Shown here piece after piece: positions 8,102 to 16,951 of a stretch of 64,000 nucleotides of DNA. Origin of the DNA: Tamlana sp038148895 (GTDB lineage Bacteria; Bacteroidota; Bacteroidia; Flavobacteriales; Flavobacteriaceae); assembly GCA_038148895.1 (NCBI GenBank), contig JBBVGQ010000006.1, one strand, 5' to 3'. The notes under the pieces were generated by a model. It made no database searches. It had not been told where the DNA came from and was given only the letters and a program-made list of their open reading frames with translations. The translations under genes and the position numbers were made by a program. Every line of letters starts with the position of its first letter. Position 1 is the stretch's first letter.

Positions 8102-10213
8102 ATGAGATTATTTATTTTATCAATAGCGATTATTTTTTCCATATTTATTGGAAACGCCCAAGAATTGAAATCTCCTAATGGCGAGTTAATGATGCAGTTT
8201 TCATTGGAGGCCAATGGTGTACCAACCTATAATTTGTCATATAAAAGCAAACCCGTTATAAAATCTAGCCGATTAGGATTTATACTTAAAGACGATGAAA
8301 AGTCACTAATGGATGATTTCGCCATTTCAAGTACGGAAACAACTTCATTTGATTCAACTTGGCAACCCGTTTGGGGAGAACAGAAGGAAATAAGAAACCG
8401 TTACAATGAATTGGCGGTTACCTTAACACAAAATGAAACAGAACGGAAAATTTTAATTTGTTTTAGGTTGTTTAACGATGGCTTAGGTTTTCGCTACGAA
8501 TTTCCCACCCAAGAAAACCTTGTGTATTTTGTGATTAAAGAGGAAAAAACACAATTTGCCATGACGGGGAACCACACAGCTTTTTGGATTCCAGGAGATT
8601 ACGATACACAGGAATACGATTATACAGAATCAAAATTATCTAAAATACGAGAAAAATTTGATTCTGCTGTAACCGATAATGCGTCGCAAGAACAATTTTC
8701 TCCAACGGGTGTTCAAACGGCACTGATGATGAAAACAGATGATGGGCTTTACATCAATTTACATGAAGCGGCTCTTATTGATTATTCATGTATGCACCTT
8801 AATTTAGATGATGAAAATTTCATTTTTGAATCACATTTAACCCCAGACGCCATAGGCGACAAGGGCTATATGCAAGCTCCTTGCAAAACACCTTGGAGAA
8901 CGATTATTGTTAGCGATGATGCCCGCGATATTCTTGCTTCGAAAATAACGTTGAACTTAAATGACCCCTGTGAAATTGAAGACACTTCATGGATAAAACC
9001 AGTGAAATATGTCGGTGTTTGGTGGGAAATGATTACCGGTAAAAGTTCTTGGGCTTACACAGATGATTTGCCTGCTGTTCAACTTGGAAAAACAGATTTC
9101 TCGGAAGTTAAACCCAACGGAAAGCATGCAGCAAACACAGCACACGTAAAAGAATATATTGATTTTGCGGCAAAACATGGTTTTGATGGTGTGCTTGTTG
9201 AAGGTTGGAATGAAGGTTGGGAAGATTGGTTTGGGCAATCAAAAGATTATGTGTTTGATTTTGTAACGCCTTACCCGGATTTTGATGTGGAAGAAATACA
9301 TGAATATGCAAAATCCAACGGGGTAAAAATGATTATGCACCATGAAACTTCAGGTTCTATACGGAATTATGAGCGCCACATGGACAAGGCCTATCAATTC
9401 ATGAAAGATAACGGATATGATGCCGTAAAAAGTGGCTATGTTGGGAATATTTTACCTCGAGGTGAACATCATTATAGCCAATGGATTGTAAACCACTACC
9501 AATATGCCATAGAAAAGGCAGCCGATTATCAAGTGATGGTCAATGCCCATGAGGCAGTGAGGCCAACAGGTATTTGCAGAACTTACCCAAATTTAATTGG
9601 TAATGAATCGGCAAGAGGTACCGAATTTCAAGCTTTTGGTGGTTCAAAACCAAACCATGTTACGCTTTTGCCTTTTACACGTTTAATTGGTGGTCCAATG
9701 GATTATACCCCTGGTGTTTTTGAAATGGACATTAGCAAACTTAATCCGGATAATAACTCCCACGTAAACAGCACCATTGCCAATCAGTTGGCACTCTACG
9801 TTACCATGTATAGTCCTTTACAAATGGCAGCTGATTTGCCAGAAAATTACAATCGATTTTTAGATGCTTTTCAGTTTATAATAGATGTTGCCATAGATTG
9901 GGATGAAAGTATTTATTTAGAGGCAGAGCCAGGCCGTTACATTACGGTGGCACGTAAAGAAAAAGGTGCAAACAATTGGTTTATAGGTAATGTTAATGGT
10001 CTTGATGCCAGAACTTCAACTATTAAATTGAGCTTTTTAGAACCGGGTAAAAAATATAAAGCCACTATTTATGCCGATGCCAAAGACGCCCATTATAAAA
10101 CCAATCCGCAGGCTTATACTATTAAAACCAAAAACGTAACCAATAAATCAAAATTAGTGCAATTATCTGTTCCGGGCGGAGGGTATGCCGTTAGTATTGA
10201 AGAAATTAAATAA
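8102..10213 (+). CDS. susB: GH97 alpha-glucosidase, SusB-like
   Basis: This exported enzyme of 703 residues has a signal peptide ending near GNAQ and no lipobox, so it is probably periplasmic. It shows the GH97 layout: an N-terminal super-beta-sandwich, a catalytic (beta/alpha)8 barrel from about residue 290, and a C-terminal beta domain. Conserved acidic motifs VEGWNEGWE, MHHETSG, NAHEAVRPTG and GNESARG correspond to the calcium-binding and catalytic glutamates of the inverting SusB type. The retaining GH97b branch has an aspartate nucleophile instead. It releases glucose from maltooligosaccharides. It starts 15 bp after the GH65 gene and is followed 12 bp later by a GH13 gene, so it is in the same operon. 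Confidence 0.93.
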   Translation: MRLFILSIAIIFSIFIGNAQELKSPNGELMMQFSLEANGVPTYNLSYKSKPVIKSSRLGFILKDDEKSLMDDFAISSTETTSFDSTWQPVWGEQKEIRNRYNELAVTLTQNETERKILICFRLFNDGLGFRYEFPTQENLVYFVIKEEKTQFAMTGNHTAFWIPGDYDTQEYDYTESKLSKIREKFDSAVTDNASQEQFSPTGVQTALMMKTDDGLYINLHEAALIDYSCMHLNLDDENFIFESHLTPDAIGDKGYMQAPCKTPWRTIIVSDDARDILASKITLNLNDPCEIEDTSWIKPVKYVGVWWEMITGKSSWAYTDDLPAVQLGKTDFSEVKPNGKHAANTAHVKEYIDFAAKHGFDGVLVEGWNEGWEDWFGQSKDYVFDFVTPYPDFDVEEIHEYAKSNGVKMIMHHETSGSIRNYERHMDKAYQFMKDNGYDAVKSGYVGNILPRGEHHYSQWIVNHYQYAIEKAADYQVMVNAHEAVRPTGICRTYPNLIGNESARGTEFQAFGGSKPNHVTLLPFTRLIGGPMDYTPGVFEMDISKLNPDNNSHVNSTIANQLALYVTMYSPLQMAADLPENYNRFLDAFQFIIDVAIDWDESIYLEAEPGRYITVARKEKGANNWFIGNVNGLDARTSTIKLSFLEPGKKYKATIYADAKDAHYKTNPQAYTIKTKNVTNKSKLVQLSVPGGGYAVSIEEIK

Positions 10214-10225
10214 AGTAAACCAATT

Positions 10226-12202
10226 ATGGATTATTTAAAACAACAAAAACATGCCAAACCTTTCATTTTAATTGCTTTGGTGTTTGTAATTACGTTAAAT
10301 TTATCTTGCAAAAAACAAAGCACTATGAACGACGGGTTTGATGCTAAAACTTCAATAGTCGAAAAATACGACATTCAACGTGTTGAGCCACCAAATTGGT
10401 GGGTTGGTTTCAAGGATTCAGAATTGCAGTTGATGGTGAAACATCCCAACATTTCTGAATGGACTCCTGAAATTTCATATGAAGGTGTTTCCGTAGTAAA
10501 TGTTCATAAAGCGGATAGCCCGAATTATTTGTTCATCGATTTAAACGTGTCAGAAACCGCAATTGCAGGTAAATTCAATATCATTTTTAAAAAGGAAGGT
10601 GAAGATGATTTGGCGTATACCTACGAGTTAAAATCTAGGGACAGGCCATCTGAAGATTACAAGGGTTTTGACAGTAGCGATGTTATTTATTTAATAACTC
10701 CAGATAGGTTCGCAAACGGAAATCCTGAGAATGACATTGTTGAAAATTTAAAGGAAAAATCCATTGATAGAACAGATGACTATGCCAGGCACGGTGGCGA
10801 TATTGAGGGTATTTCAAATCATTTAAATTACATTGAAGATTTAGGTTTTACGGCAGTTTGGCCTTGTCCACTGCTTACAAACGATATGCCCCAAAGTTCA
10901 TATCATGGATATGCCATTACCGATTATTATGAAATTGACCCGAGATATGGAACTTTGGAAGAGTATGTGGCTTTGTCTAAAAAATTGTCTGAAAGGGGCA
11001 TGAAATTAATCATGGACCAAGTGGCCAACCATTGTGGTGTAGAGCATTGGTGGATGAAAGATTTGCCGTTTAAAGATTGGATAAACCATCAAGACAGTTA
11101 TGTTGAAAACATTGAGAATTGGGATGGTAGCAAAAGTATTACCACAAACCACAGACGCACTACAAACCAAGATATTTATGCATCTCAATTAGATAAAAAT
11201 GCCATGAGCGAAGGTTGGTTTGTTTCGGCCATGCCAGACTTAAACCAAAGAAATCCATTCATGGCTAAGTATACCATCCAGAACAGTATTTGGTGGATTG
11301 AAACAGCTAAACTTGGAGGTATAAGGCAAGACACCTACCCGTATCCTGATAAAAATTTTATGAGTAAATGGGCGGGAGCAATTATGAATGAATATCCAAA
11401 CTTCAGTATTGTTGGAGAAGAATGGACGACCAATCCATTGCTAATCGCCTATTGGCAGCAAGGGCATATCAATAGGGATGGCTATAACTCCAACTTGAAA
11501 TCGCCCATGGATTTCGCAATGCAGGAAACTATTGTAAAAGGCCTGAATGATGAAGAATCTTGGGACTCCGGCCTAATAGGGATTTATAGAGGTTTGGCCA
11601 ACGATTTTGCTTATGCAAGCCCCAAGGACATTATGGTTTTTCCCGATAATCATGATATGAGTCGCATATTTACCCAATTACACGGCAATATTGAAAATAC
11701 CAAAATGGCCTTGAGCTATATTTTGACAATGCCCCGTATTCCACAAATTTACTATGGTACCGAAATTTTGATGAACGATTTTGATAACCCTGGAGACCAC
11801 GGTCTGGTACGTACAGATTTTCCTGGGGGCTGGGAAGGTGATGTCATAAATGCATTTACGGGTAAAGGCTTGAGCTTGGAGCAGAAAGACATGCAGTTGT
11901 TCCTCAAAAAAATACTGAATTATAGAAAAAACAGTCAAGCCATTCATGAAGGTAAAACCATTCACTTTGCACCAGAAAATGGCGTTTATGTGTTGTTCAG
12001 GATTTTTGATGATGAAACTGTCATTCAAATAATGAATAAAAATAACGTTCCAATTGAGTTGGATTTAAGTAGATTCAAAGAAATTGGTCTCGATGGAAAA
12101 ATAGTGCACGATATCATAAATGGAGAAAGCCAAACTTGGAAAGGTTCATTTTCATTAAAGGATAAAGGCAGTGTTATTCTAACGACAAAAGGAAATGGCT
12201 AA
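10226..12202 (+). CDS. susA: GH13 lipoprotein, neopullulanase/cyclomaltodextrinase type (SusA-like)
   Basis: The 658-residue product has an SPII signal with lipobox LSC followed by KKQS. An N-terminal beta domain (about 40-140; VEPPNWWVGFKD, typical of cyclomaltodextrinase N-domains) precedes the GH13 barrel. Conserved regions are DQVANHC (region I), GGIRQDTYPY with nucleophile Asp369, VGEEW with acid Glu398 and FPDNHDMSR with Asp477, so all three catalytic residues are present. Enzymes of this type cleave maltodextrins and pullulan. SusA of Bacteroides is periplasmic; lipid anchoring here means it is membrane-bound, but on which face is unclear. Its stop overlaps the next start in a TAATG, so the two are translationally coupled. 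Confidence 0.92.
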   Translation: MDYLKQQKHAKPFILIALVFVITLNLSCKKQSTMNDGFDAKTSIVEKYDIQRVEPPNWWVGFKDSELQLMVKHPNISEWTPEISYEGVSVVNVHKADSPNYLFIDLNVSETAIAGKFNIIFKKEGEDDLAYTYELKSRDRPSEDYKGFDSSDVIYLITPDRFANGNPENDIVENLKEKSIDRTDDYARHGGDIEGISNHLNYIEDLGFTAVWPCPLLTNDMPQSSYHGYAITDYYEIDPRYGTLEEYVALSKKLSERGMKLIMDQVANHCGVEHWWMKDLPFKDWINHQDSYVENIENWDGSKSITTNHRRTTNQDIYASQLDKNAMSEGWFVSAMPDLNQRNPFMAKYTIQNSIWWIETAKLGGIRQDTYPYPDKNFMSKWAGAIMNEYPNFSIVGEEWTTNPLLIAYWQQGHINRDGYNSNLKSPMDFAMQETIVKGLNDEESWDSGLIGIYRGLANDFAYASPKDIMVFPDNHDMSRIFTQLHGNIENTKMALSYILTMPRIPQIYYGTEILMNDFDNPGDHGLVRTDFPGGWEGDVINAFTGKGLSLEQKDMQLFLKKILNYRKNSQAIHEGKTIHFAPENGVYVLFRIFDDETVIQIMNKNNVPIELDLSRFKEIGLDGKIVHDIINGESQTWKGSFSLKDKGSVILTTKGNG

Positions 12203-14088
12203 TGGGCGTTAACTTAAAATCAATCATAATTACTATCGGATTATTTATGTTTTTTATTAGTTGTGGGCAGCGGAAAAAGGAAGCAAAAACTACTGTAGAA
12301 AATACAGAGAAAGTTCAAGGGAAATTAGTGGTTTATCAAGTGTTTACACGCTTGTTTGGAAACACAAATACCACCAACAAACCTTGGGGAACCATTGAAG
12401 AAAATGGCGTGGGTAAGTTTAACGACTTTACAGATAGGGCTTTAGAGGAAATCAAGGATTTAGGTGTTACCCACATTTGGTACACAGGTGTGCCGCACCA
12501 TAATGTTATTACCGATTATACAAAATATGGCATTTCAAATGATGACCCCGATGTTGTAAAGGGACGTGCCGGTTCACCTTATGCCGTCAAGGATTATTAC
12601 AATGTTAATCCAGATTTGGCAGTAAATGTTGAAAACCGTTTAGAGGAATTTGAGGCTTTAATTGAACGCTCCCACAAAATAGGTTTGAAAGTAATTATTG
12701 ATATCGTGCCCAATCATGTGGCCCGAAATTATAAAAGTATTTCCAAACCTGAAGGGGTGAGGGATTTTGGAGAGGATGATGATACTTCCGTCGCCTACAA
12801 CGTAAATAATAATTTCTATTACAACCCAGACGAATCCTTTAAAGTGCCTCATTGGGAAGGGGGTTATGTGCCCCTTGGAGGAGAAAAAAATCCGTTGGCT
12901 GATGGGAATTTTGATGAAGCTCCTGCAAAATGGACGGGTAATGGGTCGCGCTTATCGCAACCAAATTTTAATGATTGGTACGAAACTGTTAAAGTGAATT
13001 ACGGTATTTCTCCTGAAGGCAGTAAGGATTTTGATGAATTGCTAGATGGATTTGAAAATGAAAACTATAAGAAGCATTTTGAGTTTTGGCAAGATAAACC
13101 AGTTCCAAATTCATGGATAAAATTTCGCGATATTGCTTTGTATTGGTTAGATAAAGGGGTTGATGGTTTTCGTTATGATATGGCAGAAATGGTGCCCGTG
13201 GAGTTTTGGAGTTTCATGAATTCTTCAATAAAAATGAAAAACCCAGATGCCTTTTTGTTGGCCGAGGTTTACAATCCGGCTTTGTACCGAGATTATATCA
13301 AAAAAGGCAAAATGGATTATCTCTATGATAAAGTCCAATTATACGATACCATAAAGCACATCATTCAGGGCAACGGTAAAACAGATAATATTCCACCTAT
13401 TCTTGACGAACTTAAAGATATTGAACACCATATGCTGCACTTTCTTGAAAACCATGACGAGCAGCGTTTGGCAAGTCCAGATTTTGCTGGGAACGCTGAA
13501 AAAGGAAAGCCGGCTATGGTGGTTTCAGCTACCTTAACAACAGCACCGACCATGATTTATTTTGGACAGGAAGTAGGGGAGGACGGTTCAGAAGATGCAG
13601 GTTTTGGTTCGCCCACTAGAACCTCCATTTTTGATTATGTTGGTGTACCGGCACATCAGCGTTGGGTAAACAACAAGAAATTTGACGGTGGTCAATTATC
13701 CGAATCCGAAAAGGAATTGAGGGATTTTTATAAACGGTTATTGAACTTTACTATTTCTAGTTCTGCATTGGCAGGGAAATATCAAGATATCCATTTATTC
13801 AACCGCAAAAATACAGAACATTACGGTGACAAAGTGTTTTCCTTTGTGCGTTGTAGTGAAGCTGAAAAGTTAATTATTGCTTCAAATTTTGATGCTGTAA
13901 ATCATCAACAATTTAATCTGCAAATTCCCCAAATCATTATCGAGTCATGGGGAATGACCAATGGAACTTACCAAGTTGAAGATCAGTTGTATCATCAATT
14001 CTTAGGTCAATTACTTGTTGAAAACAATGTTGGCAGCCTTCAAATGCAATTAAAACCATTGGAATCCTTCATTTTAAGAATTCAATAA
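12202..14088 (+). CDS. GH13 alpha-amylase-family lipoprotein
   Basis: This 628-residue protein has an SPII signal (FFISC, then GQRKKE). The GH13 barrel shows IIDIVPNHVARN (region I), GFRYDMAEM with nucleophile Asp326, LLAEVYNP with acid Glu355 and FLENHDEQR with Asp419. A C-terminal beta domain follows. A long insert between residues ~175 and 290 (rich in Asn and Gly) separates region I from region II. It overlaps the upstream GH13 gene by one base. Which linkage it cuts cannot be told from sequence; it is distinct from both neighbours in motif wording, so the three are not recent copies. Confidence 0.9.
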   Translation: MGVNLKSIIITIGLFMFFISCGQRKKEAKTTVENTEKVQGKLVVYQVFTRLFGNTNTTNKPWGTIEENGVGKFNDFTDRALEEIKDLGVTHIWYTGVPHHNVITDYTKYGISNDDPDVVKGRAGSPYAVKDYYNVNPDLAVNVENRLEEFEALIERSHKIGLKVIIDIVPNHVARNYKSISKPEGVRDFGEDDDTSVAYNVNNNFYYNPDESFKVPHWEGGYVPLGGEKNPLADGNFDEAPAKWTGNGSRLSQPNFNDWYETVKVNYGISPEGSKDFDELLDGFENENYKKHFEFWQDKPVPNSWIKFRDIALYWLDKGVDGFRYDMAEMVPVEFWSFMNSSIKMKNPDAFLLAEVYNPALYRDYIKKGKMDYLYDKVQLYDTIKHIIQGNGKTDNIPPILDELKDIEHHMLHFLENHDEQRLASPDFAGNAEKGKPAMVVSATLTTAPTMIYFGQEVGEDGSEDAGFGSPTRTSIFDYVGVPAHQRWVNNKKFDGGQLSESEKELRDFYKRLLNFTISSSALAGKYQDIHLFNRKNTEHYGDKVFSFVRCSEAEKLIIASNFDAVNHQQFNLQIPQIIIESWGMTNGTYQVEDQLYHQFLGQLLVENNVGSLQMQLKPLESFILRIQ

Positions 14089-14089
14089 C

Positions 14090-15748
14090 ATGCGAAGAAT
14101 CTTTCTGCTTTTGGTACTGGCTATCTTCTTTTTTAGTTGCAAGGAAAAAGAAGTAAAAGAAATGACAAAACAAACGGGAACCCCTTTTGTATGGGAAGGA
14201 GTCAATGTATATTTTTTGCTAGTAGATAGATTTTACAATGGAGATAAAACAAACGATGTAAATTTTAACAGAACTGGGGAAACAGGCAAACTTCGTGGCT
14301 TTGAAGGAGGTGACATAAAAGGTGTAACCCAAAAAATTAAAGACGGTTATTTTACCGGTTTAGGAATAAATGCCATTTGGATGACCCCAATTGTAGAACA
14401 GATTCATGGGGGCACAGATGAGGGCACTGGTATGAGTTATGGTTTTCACGGATATTGGGCTAGTGATTGGACGGCTATAGATCCAAATTTTGGGACAAAC
14501 GAAGACCTGCTAGAATTAGTTGAAACAGCCCATAAACATGGTATTCGAATTTTATTGGATGCCGTTATAAACCATACAGGGCCTGTAACTGATGATGATA
14601 CGGTATGGCCAGAAACATGGGTGCGAACCCAACCACAATGCGATTATAGTTCTTTTGAATCCACAGTTACCTGTACATTGGTGAAAAACCTTCCGGATAT
14701 CAAGACTGAAAGTAATGAGCCTGTTGACTTACCTCCGCAGTTGATTGAAAAATGGAAGAAAGAAGGACGATACGAACAAGAAATTGCCGAGTTAGATGCT
14801 TTTTTTGAACGAACAAATTACCCAAGGGCACCAAGATTTTACATCATGAAATGGCTAACCGATTATATAACAGAATTTGGTATTGATGGCTATCGGGTGG
14901 ATACAGTGAAACATACAGAGCCCTATGTTTGGCAAGAATTTAAAGACCAATGTGATTTTGCCTTTGCTAATTACAAAAAGAACAACCCAGAAAAGGTTTT
15001 GGATGATAACAATTTTTATTTGGTTGGTGAGGTTTACAATTATAACATTTCTGCAGGAAAGGCTTTTGATTTTGGAGATAAAAAGGTGAACTATTTTGAC
15101 GATGCTTTTCAGGGTTTGATAAATTTTGAAATAAAATGGAATGCTGCCCAGCAACCTATAGAAGGCATGTTTAAGAAATATTCAGATATCTTGAATTCAG
15201 AATTAAAAGGTTATGGCGTGTTAAACTATTTAAGCTCCCATGACGATGGCGAACCATTTGATGCTGCTCGTAAAAAACCTTATGAAACAGCAATAAAGTT
15301 ATTGTTGTGCCCCGGAACATCCCAAGTTTATTACGGTGATGAGTCTGCACGTTCATTGGTGATTGAAGATACTGAAGGTGATGCCACGTTGCGTTCATTT
15401 ATGAATTGGGATGCCATAGCAAACAATGACAAAACGATTGAAATTTTGGCCCATTGGCAGAAACTTGGGCAGTTCCGTGCAAATCATCCTTCAATTGGAG
15501 CAGGGATACATCAAATGTTAACCGAGAATCCTTATGTGTTTTCTCGAAGCTTTTCAAAAAACGGTTTAGATGATAATGTTATTATAGGTTTAAACCTCCA
15601 AAAGGGAAATAAGGTTATTGACGTTTCGAAAGTATTTAAGGAAGGAGAAGAAATACGTGATGCATATTCTGATTTAACTTCAACTGTTCAAAATGGGAGA
15701 ATAGAAATTAGTTCCCCATACAACTTAATGTTATTGGAAAAACTGTAA
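14090..15748 (+). CDS. GH13 alpha-amylase lipoprotein, last gene of the alpha-glucan operon
   Basis: This 552-residue protein has an SPII signal with lipobox FSC followed by KEKEVKE, an acidic/lysine-rich start. Conserved GH13 regions are LLDAVINHTGP (region I), GYRVDTVKH with nucleophile Asp271, LVGEVYNY with acid Glu314 and SSHDDGEP with Asp385. The sequence GFHGYWASDW before region I is typical of alpha-amylases. It begins one base after the upstream stop. It ends only 3 bp from the stop of the convergent LacI gene, with no terminator hairpin between, so transcripts from both sides probably run into each other. Confidence 0.9.
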   Translation: MRRIFLLLVLAIFFFSCKEKEVKEMTKQTGTPFVWEGVNVYFLLVDRFYNGDKTNDVNFNRTGETGKLRGFEGGDIKGVTQKIKDGYFTGLGINAIWMTPIVEQIHGGTDEGTGMSYGFHGYWASDWTAIDPNFGTNEDLLELVETAHKHGIRILLDAVINHTGPVTDDDTVWPETWVRTQPQCDYSSFESTVTCTLVKNLPDIKTESNEPVDLPPQLIEKWKKEGRYEQEIAELDAFFERTNYPRAPRFYIMKWLTDYITEFGIDGYRVDTVKHTEPYVWQEFKDQCDFAFANYKKNNPEKVLDDNNFYLVGEVYNYNISAGKAFDFGDKKVNYFDDAFQGLINFEIKWNAAQQPIEGMFKKYSDILNSELKGYGVLNYLSSHDDGEPFDAARKKPYETAIKLLLCPGTSQVYYGDESARSLVIEDTEGDATLRSFMNWDAIANNDKTIEILAHWQKLGQFRANHPSIGAGIHQMLTENPYVFSRSFSKNGLDDNVIIGLNLQKGNKVIDVSKVFKEGEEIRDAYSDLTSTVQNGRIEISSPYNLMLLEKL

Positions 15749-15751
15749 ACG

Positions 15752-16786
15752 TTATTCAACCTTTTCAATATTTGAAGAATCCCGAACAACTAATTCGGCT
15801 TCTAAGATAATTTTGTTCAAAGATTGCTTAATAACAGGTTCTTTGGTGTAATCTAAAAATTTCAGTGCAGCCTGTTTTCCAATTTCTTCACTATGTTGGT
15901 TTACGCTGGTAATGCTTGGTGTAACCATTGAAGTAAATGGCTCATTGCCAAAGCCTACCAAAGCCATGTCTTGTGGAATTTTTATGTTTTGCTCATTTAG
16001 TATTTGCAAGGCACCTAAAGCAGCGTAGTCACTAGCTATGTAAACAGCATCTGGTCTGGTTTCCAAGCTCAAAAGTTGTGTCATTTTTTTGCGGCCATCT
16101 TCAATGGTCAGGCTACTCTCAATGAGCAATTCGTTGTCGAGTGGCAGATTGTGTTTTTTTAGTGCGTCAATGTAGCCTCTTATTCTGTTGTTAAAAATTC
16201 GGGTATGCCTATAACCGCCTATGTGTGCAATTCTTTTGCATCCTTGTTTGACCAAATGTTCAACTATCATTTGACTGCTGTCGTAATCGTTTATGCCTAT
16301 ATAATCTACGTTGAGGTCATTTTCACCACGGTCAAATAAAATTAAAGGAATGCCTTTGGATTTAATTTTTTCATAGTAGGTCAAATCTATTGTTTCATTC
16401 GCCATGGAAGCTATAATACCATCAACTTGCGTGAATAGGAGCGTATCAATATTATCGCATTCCTTTTTATAGGACTCGTTGGACTGAGTCATAACAATAT
16501 TGTACCCTTCTTTATTGAGCACTTCCTCAATATTTTGAATAACCGAAGAAAAAAAGTGGCTGTTGGTTCGGGGCACAATAACCCCAACCAAGTTGCTTTT
16601 CCCTTTTCGTAAGGCACTAGCAAGATGGTTGGGCTGATAATTCAGGTTTTTGGCAACCTGTCTTACCGCTTGCTTGGTCTTTTCGCTGATACGTGAGTCA
16701 TCATTTAAAGCCTTAGAAACCGCGGCAGTAGAAATATTTAAGACGTTGGCAATATCTTTTATGGTTGTTTTTCTTTTAATATTCAA
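15752..16786 (-). CDS. LacI-family regulator of the kdgK-eda operon (KdgR-like)
   Basis: This 344-residue protein has a helix-turn-helix (TTIKDIANVLNISTAAVSKAL) and a LacI sugar-binding domain (LVGVIVPRTNSHFFSSVIQN, MALVGFGNEP). There is no ATG near the N-terminus. I chose the TTG at 16786, which gives MNIKRKTTIKDIAN. The upstream TTG at 16846 coincides with the -33 box of an exact promoter, so it lies before the predicted transcription start and cannot be the start codon. An operator-like sequence overlaps that start point, so the gene probably represses itself. Its partner operon makes KDG kinase and KDPG aldolase, so KDG or KDPG is a plausible effector. Confidence 0.88.
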   Translation of the reverse strand: MNIKRKTTIKDIANVLNISTAAVSKALNDDSRISEKTKQAVRQVAKNLNYQPNHLASALRKGKSNLVGVIVPRTNSHFFSSVIQNIEEVLNKEGYNIVMTQSNESYKKECDNIDTLLFTQVDGIIASMANETIDLTYYEKIKSKGIPLILFDRGENDLNVDYIGINDYDSSQMIVEHLVKQGCKRIAHIGGYRHTRIFNNRIRGYIDALKKHNLPLDNELLIESSLTIEDGRKKMTQLLSLETRPDAVYIASDYAALGALQILNEQNIKIPQDMALVGFGNEPFTSMVTPSITSVNQHSEEIGKQAALKFLDYTKEPVIKQSLNKIILEAELVVRDSSNIEKVE

Positions 16787-16800
16787 TTTTTTTATATCTT

Positions 16801-16815
16801 TGCTTAATCGTTTAA
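16801..16815. promoter_or_regulatory. Operator O1 for the kdgK-region LacI regulator
   Basis: The 15-mer TGCTTAATCGTTTAA contains the near-palindrome TTAATCGTTTAA around a central CG, the usual form of LacI-family operators. It recurs exactly at 16899-16913. This copy covers the predicted start point of the regulator gene's own promoter, fitting autorepression. Confidence 0.65.
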
Positions 16816-16816
16816 A

Positions 16817-16846
16817 CAAATATAGGGCGATAAATTTTATAATCAA
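16817..16846 (-). promoter_or_regulatory. Promoter of the LacI-family gene
   Basis: On the minus strand there is TTG (16846-16844), a 19-bp spacer, then TATATTTG (16824-16817). This is an exact fit to the Bacteroidetes TTG-N19-TAnnTTTG promoter. Transcription would start near 16810, inside operator O1, leaving a leader of about 24 nt before the TTG start codon at 16786. Confidence 0.65.
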
Positions 16847-16898
16847 AACCTATTTAATATCAAATACTTTGTGTGGTTTTGATTTTTGTTCAACTATA

Positions 16899-16913
16899 TG
16901 CTTAATCGTTTAA
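16899..16913. promoter_or_regulatory. Operator O2 for the kdgK operon
   Basis: This is an exact second copy of the 15-mer at 16801-16815, 98 bp away and 38 bp before the kdgK start codon. It probably lies at or just after the kdgK promoter, though no exact -7 box is visible there (TATATG at 16895-16900 is the nearest). Two sites at this spacing could allow a DNA loop. Confidence 0.65.
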
Positions 16914-16951
16914 CCAGTTAAAAATATTTAAAACTAAATACAATTCAAAAG

